Below, piece by piece: positions 47,889 to 59,590 of a stretch of 64,000 nucleotides of DNA. Position 1 is the first letter of the stretch, and each line of letters opens with the position of its first letter. Made by a program: the position numbers and the translations under genes. Origin of the DNA: Elephas maximus indicus (lineage: Eukaryota; Chordata; Mammalia; Proboscidea; Elephantidae). The notes beneath the pieces were generated by a model. It saw only the letters and a list, made by a program, of their open reading frames with translations. It ran no database searches and was not told the DNA's origin. The stretch spans positions 56,893,501-56,957,500 of the forward strand of contig NC_064820.1 of the NCBI RefSeq assembly GCF_024166365.1. The letters are read 5' to 3'.

Positions 47889-49047
47889 GAATGGATTACA
47901 CCTCAACATAAAAAAAACAAAAATCCTCATGACTGGACCAATAAGCAATATCATGTTCAACAGAGAAAATATTGAAGCTGAGTATTGCGTTGGGCAAATC
48001 TGTTGCAAAAGACCTTTTTGAAGTGTTAAAAAGCATAGATGTCACCTTGAGGACTAAAGCGCACCTGAGCCAAGCCATGGTATTTTCCGTTGTTTCATAA
48101 GCTTATGAAAGCTATCCATTGAATAAGGAAGACTGAAGAAGAACTGATGTATTTGAATTTGGGTGTTGGTGAGGAATATTGAATATACCATTGTCTTAGT
48201 CATCTAGTGCTGCTGGAACAGAAATACCACAAGTGGATGGCTTTAACTAAGAGAGATTTATTTCCACACAGTAAAGTAGGCTAAAAGCCAAATTCAGGAT
48301 GTCAGCCCCAGGGGAAGCCTTTCTCCTTCTGTTTGCTGTTGAGGAAGGCCCTTCTCATCAATCTTCCCTTGGACTGGGAGCTTCTCTGCACAGAAACCCC
48401 GAGTTCAGAGGATGCAATCTGCTCCTGGTACTGCTTTCTTGGTGATATGAGGTCTCCCCGTCTGTCTGTTCATTTCTGTCTTTATATCTCGAAAGAGATT
48501 GCCTCAATTCACAATCTAATCTTGTAGATTGAGTCCTGCCTCACTAACACAACTGCTGACTATCCCACCTCATTACCTTCATAGAGGTAGGATTTACAAC
48601 ACACAGGAAAATCACATCAGCTGACAAAATGGAGGACAATCACACAACACTGGGAATCATGGCCTAGCCAAATTGGTACACATATTTTTGGTGGACATTA
48701 TTCAATCCATGATAACCATGGACTGCCAGAAGAAAGAACAAATCTGTCTTGGAAGATGTACAACCAGAATGCTCCTTAGAAGCAAGGATGGCAAAACTTC
48801 ATCTCATGTACTTTGGACATGTTATCAGGATTCACCAGTCCCTGAACACAGACATCATGCTGGTAAAATAGAGGATCAGGGAAAAATAGGAAAACGCTCA
48901 ACGAGATGGATTGACACAGTGGCTGCAACAATGGGCTCAAACATAGCAAAAATTGTGAGGATGGTGCAGTACCAGGCAGTGTTTTGTTCTGTTGTACATA
49001 GGGTCACTATGAGTTGGGACTGAAACAACAACACTTAACAGCAACAA
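47889..49047 (+). mobile_element. RTE LINE 3' part, split by a solo LTR
   Basis: Starts ATGGATTACACCTCAACATA and ends ACTTAACAGCAACAACATG. The LTR at 48,192-48,714 is inserted at the AATATACCATGGACTGCC site. Confidence 0.9.
48192..48714 (-). mobile_element. Solo LTR, MaLR/ERVL-like, 523 bp
   Basis: Begins TGTCTTAGTCATCTAGTGC and has CAAGTGGATGGCTTTAAC and ACCCCGAGTTCAGAGGATG. Perfect 5-bp TSD ACCAT (48,187-48,191 and 48,715-48,719); removing LTR plus one TSD restores the RTE order. Confidence 0.93.
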
Positions 49048-49049
49048 CA

Positions 49050-49645
49050 TGGGCAAAGAAATTCTGAAACCACTTTGGATGTATTATAAAATTGAATAAA
49101 TGCATATGTGTATTTATACTTTTGAGAGCCAGGGTTTTCACTGAAAAAGAAGAACATAAAATACGGAGTGGGAAAAGGCAAGAGATGAGGTAAGAGGAGA
49201 TGAGTTGAAATTGGAGGTATTGGTATAAATCCATAATTTCTAAAATGTGTATATGTGTATATACATGTGCATGCATATTTATGTGCACATATATATGTAC
49301 TTATATTTGTATATTCACATAGCAGAAATTTTCTAGTTTTGCCTACGGAAAGGGCAAGAAGCAAAGACATTCCAGTCTCAAAGAGTACACTAAGCATTGA
49401 AATTTTGGTCTATGATACATTTTTGTAACTAAAACAAACCAGGGCTTCTTAGAAAATGTCTGTTTCCGGGGCTGGGGTTAGTTAAGTACAAGATGAGTCT
49501 AGAACATCTTCCTATACTAGAAAGTAAGAAGACACTAAAAAAAAAAAAGGAGATAAGGGAAGGTCACAAGAATATAGGAACCTGCTTGCAGGGAACCTCA
49601 CTGGACAAATCTGGACAAATTGAGCAGAAAAGATTACTAAGTACA
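49050..49645 (+). repeat. Ancient LINE-like region, second copy
   Basis: AAACCAGGGCTTCTTAGAAA, AAGATGAGTCTAGAACATC and AGTAAGAAGACACTAAAAA mirror 29,600-29,710 in the same order and orientation. Contains a long TATG-rich low-complexity stretch at 49,250-49,320. Confidence 0.5.
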
Positions 49646-49679
49646 TTAATGACATATAAACCACAAAACCAAACCAAAC

Positions 49680-49875
49680 TTATTGCTGTTGAGTCAATTC
49701 CAACTCATAGCCACCCTTTAGAACAGCGTAGAACTGCTCCATAGGGTTTTCTAGGTTCTAATCTTTATGGAAGCAGATTCCCATCTGTTTCTCCCTTGGA
49801 GCAGCTAGTGAGTTCAAGTGGACAACTTTTGGTTAGCAGCCAAGTGCTTAACTACTGCACCACCAGGGCTCCTTG
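49680..49875 (-). mobile_element. AfroSINE, intermediate type, minus strand
   Basis: Tail TTGCTGTTGAGTCAATTCC, middle TCTAATCTTTATGGAAGC (the extra segment also seen at 4,631), head TTAACTACTGCACCACCAGG. Confidence 0.92.
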
Positions 49876-49879
49876 AAGT

Positions 49880-50935
49880 ATAAAGCATTGGGGGAAAAAC
49901 AGGAACTCATGAACCCATATTAATAATGAATATCTTGTGACATTTTCTTAAAGGTTATTTGCAATGTGGAGTTAGAAATCATATTTGTGAGCATTTCTTA
50001 CTGTTTTATTAAAATCCATTGATCAGTCTTGTACTTTGAATAAATATTTTATTTATGCATGATTTTGCATCATCATGCATTAGTCATTTGTAAGATACTG
50101 GTTTGCTGAATTATGCTGAGTTTTCAAATTTTGATACATCAAATTATACAGTATCAAAAAAATTGCATGATTAATATCAGAACCAATTTCATCAGAAAAG
50201 TGTTAAGTATTGGGAAACTGTGAAGCTCATAGTTTTCTAAAATTCTAATTTTCATTTGAAAGCTAAAAGGTTATCACTGACTACAATATTACTGATTGTT
50301 TCCTTGAAGTGACAGATTCACTACATTCATTTTTAAGAAAATGCCTGCCAAGTCTAAATAACCATAGTTTATCTGTCAGTTGTTCTTTCAAATAAAAGTG
50401 TTTCCATGAAAAAAGCTGCTAGTTCAGCAAATAACCCAAATAATTGCACAAGTGTCTTTCCTTAAAATAACCATTATACTTCAGTATGCAACAAATGTCC
50501 TTCCCACTTTATCACACAGAATATTTAAAAGACATATATAGTCAAGGATAGATATTTAAATGAAGTTAGTTTTTAGTGCTTTGTCAAGGACATCTTTGAG
50601 TAAAATAATTGGCTCTATTTCCCTGCAAATGAAGACTACAATGACTAATAGTATATTCTAGTGCCACTGCCTTGATTCAGAAGTTTCTCCCTCTACTTTA
50701 AAAAAAATCTATTTACAAACAATACAAAAAGTCTTCTCTCTTATTTAAAAAATGTTAATTAGGACAATAATGTTTGAATGTGCTTCACTATTTGGGAAAC
50801 CTATTTGAATAGTTTCTCAAGCAGCAATTTCCCACCATTGTTTTTGCACTATCTGTGTAAATGTCAACACAATGAAAAAGGCAAATAATATTTATTTTTA
50901 TTATAAAAAAAGATTTGCCCTCACACACAAAAAAA
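49880..50935. other. No feature recognised
   Basis: About 1 kb of AT-rich, single-copy-looking sequence without a convincing frame, RNA or repeat. One of the longest repeat-free stretches of the window. Confidence 0.45.
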
Positions 50936-50937
50936 CC

Positions 50938-50990
50938 GAAACCTGTTGCTGTCAAATCAGTTCCGACTCATAACGACCCTATACCTCCTG
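50938..50990 (-). mobile_element. AfroSINE tail fragment
   Basis: Tail only (TTGCTGTCAAATCAGTTCCG through CGACCCTATA), preceded by an A-rich run. Confidence 0.75.
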
Positions 50991-51234
50991 AAATGTTTCA
51001 GGGAAACCCAGGGGTCCATGAACCACTTGTTTCAAGAATCAGAAGTTATAATGCCCCTTGTTTTACATCCATGTGGGAAGCAGAATAAAAGGGAATGAGC
51101 ATGAAATTGAGGTTAACTGTACAAGCACACCCTGACTATAAGTCATGTAAATGAATGAAAGCATGTCTCGGAAAAAGGTTGTAGACTTTTCTTTCAGGTG
51201 GAGATTTGTTTTTGTTTTTGTTATGAAAATTGTT

Positions 51235-51810
51235 AAGCAACCGTAAAATAGAGTAATATTGTGAACCCCCATATATACTATTTAGATTAAAGTGGTATGA
51301 ATATTTTGCCATATTTGCTAGCTTATTGCTGGAGTAATTTAAAGCAGACATCATGGCATTTTATCCTTATTGTACTCTTAATACCTAGTCCAAATTCAAA
51401 TCTCCCCCATTATACCCCCTCAAAAAATGTCTTTCTACAGTTAATTTGCTTAAATTTGGATCCAAAAAAGGACACACATCAATTTGACTGGGTCAGTTTT
51501 CAAATAGACTGTCCCACATTCTAGTCTAGAATTGCTTTCAAATAGTGGCATTTATCTTTTTCCTCTGTTCCCTATATTTTCTATAACCTGAAAGTTTGAT
51601 CTTATGGTTTGGTACGATTCAGATTCAAAATTTTTTGCAGTAGTACATCATAGTGGTACCACCATATAAGGACTTTTATAAAACAAGTTGATGGCCCATC
51701 TTTCTTGAAGAAGTTAGTGACAGTTCTAACTACAAGTTTAGACAGAATTGCTTTTCTTTCTTCAGGATCTGTATAATCCAAACCTAGAGTTGGAAAAATA
51801 TCATACCATA
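51235..51810. repeat. Old L1-type 3' region (probable)
   Basis: ATATTTTGCCATATTTGC, GCAGACATCATGGCATTTTA, AAAAAATGTCTTTCTACAG and AGACTGTCCCACATTCTAG match the same repeat pattern as 7,230-8,250. Old and diverged. Confidence 0.45.
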
Positions 51811-51867
51811 GTTCCATGGTTAGAACTGGAAGGTACCTTCGTGATAGAGAGCTAAGCTAAGTGGCTT

Positions 51868-52026
51868 ACCCCAAACCCATTGCCATCTAGTGGATTCCAA
51901 CTCACAGCAACCCTTAAGACAGGGTAGAATGGCCCCCATCGGGTTTCCAATGAACAGCTGGTGAATTCAAACAGCCAACCTTTTCTTTAACAGCTGAGCT
52001 CTTAACCACTGCACCACCAGGGCTCT
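51868..52026 (-). mobile_element. AfroSINE, minus strand
   Basis: Reversed tail (CATTGCCATCTAGTGGATTC), body and head (TTAACCACTGCACCACCAGG). First of two same-orientation SINEs 35 bases apart. Confidence 0.93.
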
Positions 52027-52061
52027 AAGTGGCTTAACCAAAAAAAAACAAAAAACAACAA

Positions 52062-52222
52062 TCTCAAAACCAGATACTTTGCATCGAGTTGGTTCCAACT
52101 CATAGCAACCCTATAGGATAGAATAGAACTGTCTTATAGAGCTTCCAAGGAGTGGTTGGGATTTGAACTGCTAACCTTTTGGTTAGCAGCCAAACTGTTA
52201 ACCACTGCACCACCAGGGCTTC
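52062..52222 (-). mobile_element. AfroSINE, minus strand
   Basis: Reversed tail (TGCATCGAGTTGGTTCC), body and head (TTAACCACTGCACCACCAGG). Right flank GCTTCCAGGGCT repeats part of the head. Confidence 0.93.
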
Positions 52223-52744
52223 CAGGGCTATGTAATTTGTTTAGAGGAATTTTATTAGCAGATTTCCTTATCTGTGGCAATTTTTTTTAAAAACAAATAA
52301 TGATTTTCAAAATCAGAGTCAAGGTTTTCTAGCATCATTAGCCTGCTGAAGTATCCTAAAAAAATGGTGATTTGGTCATTTTCTACTTTATGAGGAATGA
52401 TAAATAAATTAAGGAAATCCTGTAGGTACTAAAAATTTGTATTTAGTTAATAGAATGTTTTAGAATCATTTAATGAAAGATTCTTTACCTATATTGCTAC
52501 TGTAGGTTTTTTGTGGTTAGGTGGTCATAAGGTTCTGAATTAATAACCTTGGTTAAAATATATCTTAATGAAAGCCAAAGAAGTGACAAACAAAAAAGGG
52601 GATCAAAGACTATTATAGCCATTACTTGTAACAACATTATAATTAAGAATCTATTAGTTTTTTCAGAGGTTAATAATTCCATAGTAAAAAATATGTTCAA
52701 GGGTGAAACTTGGCATGCAAATTTTTAACCTAGAGCAATTCTTT

Positions 52745-53699
52745 ACTTTTTTTTTTTTAATTTTTATTGTGCTTTAAGTGAAAGTTTACAAACCAAGTCA
52801 GTCTCTCATACAAGAACTTACATACACCTTGCTATATACTCCTAGTGCTCTCCCTCTAATAAGACAGCATACTCCTTCCCTCCACTCTCTATTTTCGTGT
52901 CCATTCAGTCAGCTTCTGACCCCCTCTGCCCTCTCATCTCCTCTCCAGACAGGAGCCGCCCACATAGTCTCATGTGTCTTCTTGATCCAAGAAGCTCACT
53001 CTTCGCCAGTATCATTTTCTACCCCATAGTCCAGCCCAATCTTTGTCTGAAGAATTGGCTTTGGGAATGGTTCCTGTCTCGGGCGAACAGATGGTCTGGG
53101 GGTCATGACTTCTGGGGTCCTTCTAGTCTCAGTCAGACCATTAAGTCTGGTCTTTATGAGAATTTGAGGTCTGCATCCCACTGCTCTCCTGCTCCCTCAG
53201 GGGTTTTCTGCTGTGTTCTCTGTCAGGGCAGTCATCGGTTGTAGCCAAGCACCATCTAGTTTTTCTGGTCTCAGGTTGATGAAGTATCTAGTTTATGTGG
53301 CCTTTTCTGTCTCTTGGGCTCATAATTACCTTGTGTCTTTGGTGTTCTTCATTCTCTTTTGTTCCAGGTGGGTTGAGACCAATTGATGCATCTTAGATGG
53401 CCACGTGCTAGTGTTTAAGATCCCAGAAACCACTCTCCAAAGTGGGATGCAGAATGTTTTCTTAATAAATTTTATTATGCCAATCGACTTAGATGTCCCC
53501 TGAAACCACGGTCCCCAATCCCCTGCCCCTGCTACACTGGCCTTTTAAGCATTCAATTTATTCAGGAAACTTCTTTGCTTTTGGTTTAGTCCAAAAATAT
53601 GAAACGTTTCATGAATTTGCATATCATCCTTGAGCAGGGGCCATGCTAGTCTTCTCTGTATCATTCCAATATTAGTATATGTGCTCCTGAAGCAAGAAC
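52745..53699 (-). mobile_element. U6 snRNA/L1 chimeric retrocopy
   Basis: One insertion with two parts. On the minus strand a near full-length U6 sequence (53,699-53,593) is followed directly by an L1 3' UTR segment (53,592-52,745) and an A-rich tail. The whole unit is flanked by the 11-bp repeat AGCA(A/G)TTCTTT at 52,734-52,744 and 53,700-53,710 (one mismatch), which marks a single target-primed event. The junction joins the U6 terminal T run to GGACTAAACC, the L1 position equal to about 18,630 in the 18,373 copy. Confidence 0.9.
53593..53699 (-). ncRNA. U6 snRNA pseudogene (5' part of the chimera)
   Basis: Reads GTTCTTGCTTCAGGAGCAC, ATATACTAATATTGGAATG, ATACAGAGAAGACTAGCATG, GCCCCTGCTCAAGGATGAT and ends CATATTTTT. 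This covers all of U6, including the ACAGAGA box that pairs with the 5' splice site. Several substitutions (the 5' stem, ATGCAAATTCATGAAACG) and no upstream snRNA promoter, since genomic target DNA lies directly upstream, argue for a retrocopy, not an active gene. Confidence 0.92.
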
Positions 53700-53710
53700 A
53701 GCAGTTCTTT

Positions 53711-54665
53711 TTAAGGAAAATCTAATTTAGTTAATCAATGAAGAGGGTTAAAAATGACTGATCTGAAAGAATCAGAAAGAATTTTTCTCATCTTAAAAGT
53801 CTTGTCAGATCTGGCAATGATGAAAAGGTAAGTAAATTCTTTGGAATTTACTACTAAAAAAAGAGAAAAAAATCCTTATTTCAGTCTCCCCTTCCTATAC
53901 CAGTTCTTATTCTTCGGTTTGAATAAATACCCCTTTTCCAGTAATAATACCATTCTCATGCCTTGGTTGTTATTGTTTTGTTTTAATTTGCTTCTTTGTT
54001 TAGTAAATTTGGCTAGGACCTACGTGGCAGAAGTGAAGCTTTAGATTGTAGTGTGTGTGTAAATTTAAATATCTGATACTGTGGTGGTTGCCAATAACTT
54101 AACTTGAGAATTGTACTTTTGTAAGGTAAAAAGAAAAGATTTCCATCACATAAATAACAGATTGAGAAGAAACATCCTCTCAATGAGACTTAAACTATGC
54201 TAACCCTTATGTGCCACTAATTTAACTTGTAGCTTCCACTCAGAGTTCTGGTTTGGAGCAGAATCATTCTGCTTTTGCAGAGTTTTGATTCCAGAATCAG
54301 CAATTTGCATCAGCGGTCAGAATGTATATTGGCCCAGATAAAACTGTAGGATTGGGAGGTGGGACAACCTCTGGCCTGCAATCTTTCAAAATCATAAGCA
54401 GAATTTCCTGGCTGTGGGGAAGATGAGCGAGTGAGTTCATGGAAACTAAGTGTTTCCGTTTCATTTTGGTATTGTAATCTGGATTCACTTTTTGAAAGTA
54501 CACATGGTGTAAGTACAAGTCAGGTCCTCTGGGCCCCTGCTTTGCTTAACTTTTGTTAGTAACCCATATAGACTAAAACTACTGACAGAAATAGAGTTTG
54601 CCTCTTGGAAAATTAATAATAACTCCCTTTCTGGAAAATCTAATCTACTTTGGTTTACATAATTT
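53711..54665. other. No feature recognised
   Basis: Single-copy-looking sequence of about 950 bases; 54,230-54,540 is less AT-rich than its surroundings. No frame or repeat identified. Confidence 0.45.
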
Positions 54666-54675
54666 TATCAGTAGG

Positions 54676-54879
54676 AGGGAGTCCCTGGGTGGTACAGTTA
54701 GTGCAATAGGCTGCTAACCAAAAGATCAGAAGTTTGAGTCCACCCAGAGGCACCTTAGAAGAAAGGCCTGGCAATCTACTGTTGAAAAATCAACTATTGA
54801 AAATCTTGTGGATCACAGTTCTACTCTGACACATGGGGTTACCATGATTGAGAGCCCACTCAACGGCAACTACTACTGG
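54676..54879 (+). mobile_element. AfroSINE, long type, with TSD
   Basis: GAGTCCCTGGGTGGTACAG head, CAATCTACTGTTGAAAAATC middle, CTGACACATGGGGTTACC and tail. Perfect 10-bp TSD TATCAGTAGG (54,666-54,675 and 54,880-54,889). Confidence 0.95.
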
Positions 54880-54991
54880 TATCAGTAGGTAGGATGACCT
54901 TCAGTTTTATAGACAGAGACTTATCAAAGAAAACGAGTCCTCCTCTATACATAAAATAATACCAAGGTTCATTTTGAGTTATTGAGGGAAT

Positions 54992-55144
54992 CCCACTAAA
55001 AAACCCACTGCCGTCGACCATAGTGACCCTGTAGGACAGAGTAGAACTGCCCCATAGAGTTTCCAAGGAGCGCCTGGTGGATTTGAACTGCCGACCTCTT
55101 GGTTAGCAGCCGTAGCACTTAACCATTATGCCACCAGGGTTTCC
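54992..55144 (-). mobile_element. AfroSINE, minus strand, in ERV LTR
   Basis: Reversed short-type SINE flanked by a perfect 11-bp TSD ATTGAGGGAAT (54,981-54,991 and 55,145-55,155). Confidence 0.95.
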
Positions 55145-55581
55145 ATTGAGGGAATAGAATGGTTCAAAATGGGGCAGTGAGACCACAAGAATGCAGAAGC
55201 ACTCCCAATTTGACAAAGGTTTTGGGGTAGCTTTTATGGTAAAATATCAGGAACATGGAGTAAATTTTTCTGATTGGTTGACGTTTAAAAACTAGGTTTC
55301 ATCAATCACAGGATAACCACAGAATATTTAAAGATTTTTCTTATCAGTCATGTACATAAGTCACAAGGTGGTTACAAGATGTTAGTTATGTAAAGTTTCT
55401 TATCTATCATAAATTCCCTTGGAAATATTCTGCTGAGTATAACAAAGAGATGAACTTTCTCATAATATACATAGGCAAAACACCTAAGCAGAAGTTACAT
55501 ATCTAGAGGAGAAGAAGAACAACAAAATGGTTTCCAAATTGAATTAGCTGTTGGCCATCTTGGTCGTGCCAAGTACCTCTA

Positions 55582-55747
55582 AAACCAAAAACCAGCCTGT
55601 TGCTGTTGAGTCAATTTGACTCATAGTAACCCTATAGGACAGAGTTGAATGGCCCCATAGAATTTCCAAGGAGTGCCTGATAGATTTGAACTGCTGACCT
55701 TTTCGTTAGCAGACGTAGCTCTTAACTACTACGCCACCAGGGTTTCC
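55582..55747 (-). mobile_element. AfroSINE, minus strand, in ERV
   Basis: Reversed SINE with near-matching flanks AAGTACCTCTA and AATTACCTCTA (55,571-55,581 and 55,748-55,758). Confidence 0.92.
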
Positions 55748-56078
55748 AATTACCTCTATTTAGACTTAAAATGCTCTTGTTCATTCCTTTCTCTTGATCA
55801 AGAATTCTATAGAATTCCTTGATCACAATATTTGATCACTCTAAGAGTACTGTCTTCTGCATGGCCTTAGTTGGAGGCTTAGGGTGGCTGCTCATTGAGA
55901 TTTTTAAGACCCCAGTCACTACAATTTATAGCAGCTGGGCACCACCTATCATTCTAATCCTTTTCTTCACCACGCTATAGCTAACACACTCTGCTTCTTG
56001 TGATATTCTCATGAGGGGTGTTTAGAGCTAAAGGCCAAATCTTGAAGAACAACTTGGCATTACATAAGGTGACCAGCA

Positions 56079-57300
56079 CTAGGGCACATATTCAGAGATT
56101 CTAGAAATTTTGGTCTCTTCAAGATACATAACTCTTTGCAAGACTAAACATTTTGCAGTGTGGTTGTAAAGGTTAGCGATATAGTACATTATACTTTTAG
56201 CAATTCCTATAACTACAATTACAAAGATTAAAAGGAGTAAGCCAGTTTGTACGATGGAGCATAGCCAAGAATTGATTTCATGGGGTATCCAGCTAAAGAG
56301 GTCAAAAGAGGATGGAATGGTCACGGGTGGTATTGTGTGTGTAACCAAGTGGCTTTGTGGTGAATCTTAGTTTTACTTCCCCTGTGGTGTTGGTCCAGGA
56401 ATAACATGAAGTGTCAGCAATTGCACAGACTCCACCCTACTGTGTTAGCAAGAAATATAAGGCTATCCAATTGTCAAGAAAAACCTTATCAAGATATCCT
56501 AAAGATTACTTTTGGGCAACCATTCCTTTGACAACATTATCAGCAGTCTGGGCCATAATAACAGATAAGTTGTGAATAGATTCCTCTAATTGTCAGTGGA
56601 AACAAATGCCGGTAGAAATGACCAGCCCTATCCAGGTCTATCTGCAGTGAGGTTTCCGGGGAGAGTGAGTTCTCTATTTTGGACAGATACTAATTTTATA
56701 TCATTGGTCCAGTGTAATCTATCACCATATGAGTGGATATCAAACAGAATTCCAAGAATTCCTAAGGTGCATTGACTCCACATACTACATTCATCTAGAC
56801 ATGTCAAAGCCCAAACATAAGGTTCAACATTGGACCTTCTTTTTAAATAGCTATATCCTCCCCATAGGAAAACGTATCCTTAGGGGGCACACATCATGCC
56901 ACTTCTGGCTTGTTTATTAGGAAAGAGAATGGTCTGATTGGCTGCTTCTAGCCAGACTTCTCTGATTGAATTATTACAAATGGATAATCTATCAAACTGT
57001 AAATGATCCCAAAGTTGGGCACAAATGGGGAAGTTTTGACTATTTGCAAAGCAACTACTTGTTAGTGAGGCATAGTATGAGCATTGTCAGTATACAGGGT
57101 ACGTTGTTCTGGGCAAGAGCATCTTTTGGGACCTACCCAGACATAAGTAAGATTGAAATAAGGAACTAAATGGTGAGTTCGCAATTCTGGAGGGTGCCAC
57201 AGTTGGACATGTATGGCTATCTTAAATAGTTTCTTGAACTCTATAGTGCAGTTGAGTATATTTTTGTAGCCTAACACCGGAGCTGTAAGAGGATCAGAAT
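56079..57300 (-). pseudogene. ERV env remnant (transmembrane subunit end)
   Basis: The minus frame 56,348-56,079 contains a hydrophobic membrane segment (LLLLIFVIVVIGIAKSIM) followed by a short cytoplasmic tail, the end of a retroviral envelope TM subunit. Upstream at 56,438-56,405 lies a GGVCA block with a C-X6-C arrangement followed by Tyr where many gammaretroviral TM proteins have a third Cys. In-frame stops occur in this region and the frame is broken, so no envelope protein can be made. The surface subunit upstream (to about 57,600) is not clearly recognisable. Confidence 0.75.
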
Positions 57301-57649
57301 GATCTTGGATAGATTGGGGGGAGAAATGGCATATTCAACAGTTAGGTTGCTAGCACTTGCTACTGACTGTGTTAGTTTGATAAAGGCATTTTCTTTCCAA
57401 GCACTAGAGGAGATTTAAAAAAATAATATCAGAAAACTTAAGGAGAACATTATAATGGGGCAAAAACTATTTTAAAAGAGTACAATAAAGCAAATAACAC
57501 AAAGATAACAACTGTAAAAAAGTATGTCCCTTCGGTTACTTTGATGAAAAGGCAAATATAGTTAACAATAATTATGTCAATTAGTTATATCAAAATTTTA
57601 ATGACTTACCAGATCTTATTCCATGGTCTTGGGGTTAGCTGTCTACTTC

Positions 57650-59018
57650 TGAAGTCATCTGCTTCTGTCCTGGTAAACATTTAAATTTGAGTCTCAGTTC
57701 TCCAGTGGGCTGGACATTCCAGGCAGAGGTTTTAGCTTTCTTCAGCTGTGATAGATAAATCCATGGGTTGATTCCCTCTAATTTTGCAGTGCAGGAGTTG
57801 GTGAAAAGGACTAAGTAGGGCCCTTTCTATTGGGTTTTTTTAGTTGATTTCTTCTCCAGTATACATAATCTCTGGGAGCGATACCAGACATCTGCAGGGG
57901 AACTGCTTTCTCATCATCAAAGACCTTTTTAACCTGAGAAAGATAATTCTTAGAATGTACTATTAATGCTTGGCAATATCTTAATAAATGTAATTGAACT
58001 GTGTTATGGTTGATGTAGGTGGAATAGGGACAGTCTCATAGAGGTAAGTTTATGTGATCCAAAAAGAGTAAATCTTAAACTTAAAAGGACTAGAGGAAGA
58101 AACTTTAACCAAGATAAACTAAAAACTTCACAAAGTTTCACTATTTGGGTCTTGATTGTTCCATTAGTTCTTTCTACTAATCTAGATGACTGGGGATGGT
58201 AAGGACAATGAAGTCTTCAATAAGCGGGAAAGACTCTACATAGTTTATGAATCACTTGACCAGTAAAATGAGTTCCATGGTCACTGCAGAGATGCTCGGG
58301 GACTCCTGAAGTAGGTATGATGTTTTCAAGAAGTTTCTTTGCAACAAAAGCAGCAGTAGCATGGTGGAGAGGGAAGGCTTCTACCCACTGGGAGAATCTA
58401 CAGATCATTACTAAAATATATGTACAGCTGTTTGATGGAAATAGTTGGATAAAATCCAGTTGTCATTCAAGCTTAGACCCAAAAGGTAATGGGGTATTGT
58501 CCAGAGGATACTTTGAGAAGTTTCTGGGGATTATAGTGGGAACAAATGGAACAGTGACTGGTCACGTGGTCAGCAACTTCAAAAAAAAATTTCCCCTACC
58601 AGTATTTTTTTAAGGTTTCAATCATTTTATTTCATCCCATATAAGGGTTCATGTGTAAGGCTTGCATTAGAGGACATGAGGGGATTTGAGGGGCACAGGT
58701 GTTAACTTAAGTCCTGTCCATAACTTGGTAACAGGGTCCTGGAGGCAGCCTGCTTTTTTCCACATTTCAATCTCTTCTGGGTGTGTAATCTCTTCTGTTT
58801 GAGCTAATTGTTGTCATTTTGAAAGGTTTTCTGAGGTTACTTCAGAAAGATTTGAGTCTTCTGTAAATAAATCTGTGGTACTATCTTCTTCATGTGGATA
58901 TTCAAAAAACCTAGGGCAGTTATCAGGGCCATGCTGATTTTGTATGTGGCCTGTTTGGCTGCGGTATCTGCAAGGCTGTCCCCATGAACCTCTTTGGTTT
59001 GGAGCACTCATTTAGGTT
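57650..59018 (-). pseudogene. ERV integrase region remnant
   Basis: Minus frame 58,408-58,217 reads RFSQWVEAF, VAKKLLENIIP and SDHGTHF, the central catalytic core of a gammaretrovirus-like integrase. The SD-G-F block holds the second catalytic Asp. The first catalytic Asp position, just before RFSQW, appears to read Cys (ICRFS). Frame is broken on both sides. An L1 tail (59,035-59,590) separates it from RNase H. Confidence 0.82.
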
Positions 59019-59034
59019 GGTGAGCCTAAATTTT

Positions 59035-59590
59035 TTTTTTTTTTTTATAATAATTTTTATTAAGCTTCAAGTGAACGTTTACAAATCCAATCAGTCTGTC
59101 ACATATAAGTTTACATACATCTCACTCCCTACTCCCACTTACTCTCCCCGTCTTGAGTCAGCCCTTTCAGTCTCTCCTTTCTTGACAATTTTGCCGGCTT
59201 CCCTCTCTCTCTATCCTCCCACCCCCCTCCAGACAAGAGTTGCCAACACAGTCTCAAGTGTACACCTGATATAATTAGCTCACTCTTCATCAGCGTCTCT
59301 CTCCCACCCGCTGACCAGTCCCTTTCATGTCTGATGAGTTGTCTTCAGGGATGGTTCCTGTCCTGTGTCAACAGAAGGTCTGGAGAGCATGACCGCCGGG
59401 ATTCCTCCAGTCTCAGTCAGACCATTAAGTTTGGTCTTTTTATGAGAATTTGGGGTCTGCATCCCACTGCTCTCCTGCTCCCTCAGGGGTCCTCTGCTGA
59501 GCTCCCTGTCAGGGCAGTCATCGATTGTGGCCGGGCACCAACTAGTTCTTCTGGTCTCAGGATGATGTAGGTCTCTGGTTCATGTGGCCC
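59035..59590 (-). mobile_element. 5'-truncated L1 3' UTR inserted in ERV pol
   Basis: T17 run, then reversed L1 3' end (TTATTAAGCTTCAAGTGAAC) to GTTCATGTGGCCC. Perfect 17-bp TSD TGGTGAGCCTAAATTTT at 59,018-59,034 and 59,591-59,607. Confidence 0.96.

Larger units (their letters stand above)
54890..55780 (-). mobile_element. ERV 3' LTR (probable), with two SINEs inside
   Basis: On the minus strand, a CCAAT box (AACCAATCAGAAA, 55,270-55,280), then a TATA-like CATAAAAG (55,231-55,238), then GGGAGTGCTTCTGCATTCTT and GTGGTCTCACTGCCCC are spaced like the U3/R/U5 of class-I LTRs. It lies on the correct side of env for a minus-strand provirus. Exact termini are not resolved. Confidence 0.6.

Noticed and set aside
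49230-49330. TATG-rich stretch as a regulatory element
   Set aside because: Low-complexity TG/TA sequence inside an ancient repeat; no specific motif.
53593-53699. Active U6 snRNA gene
   Set aside because: Substitutions, no upstream snRNA promoter and a TSD at the 5' end show a retrocopy.
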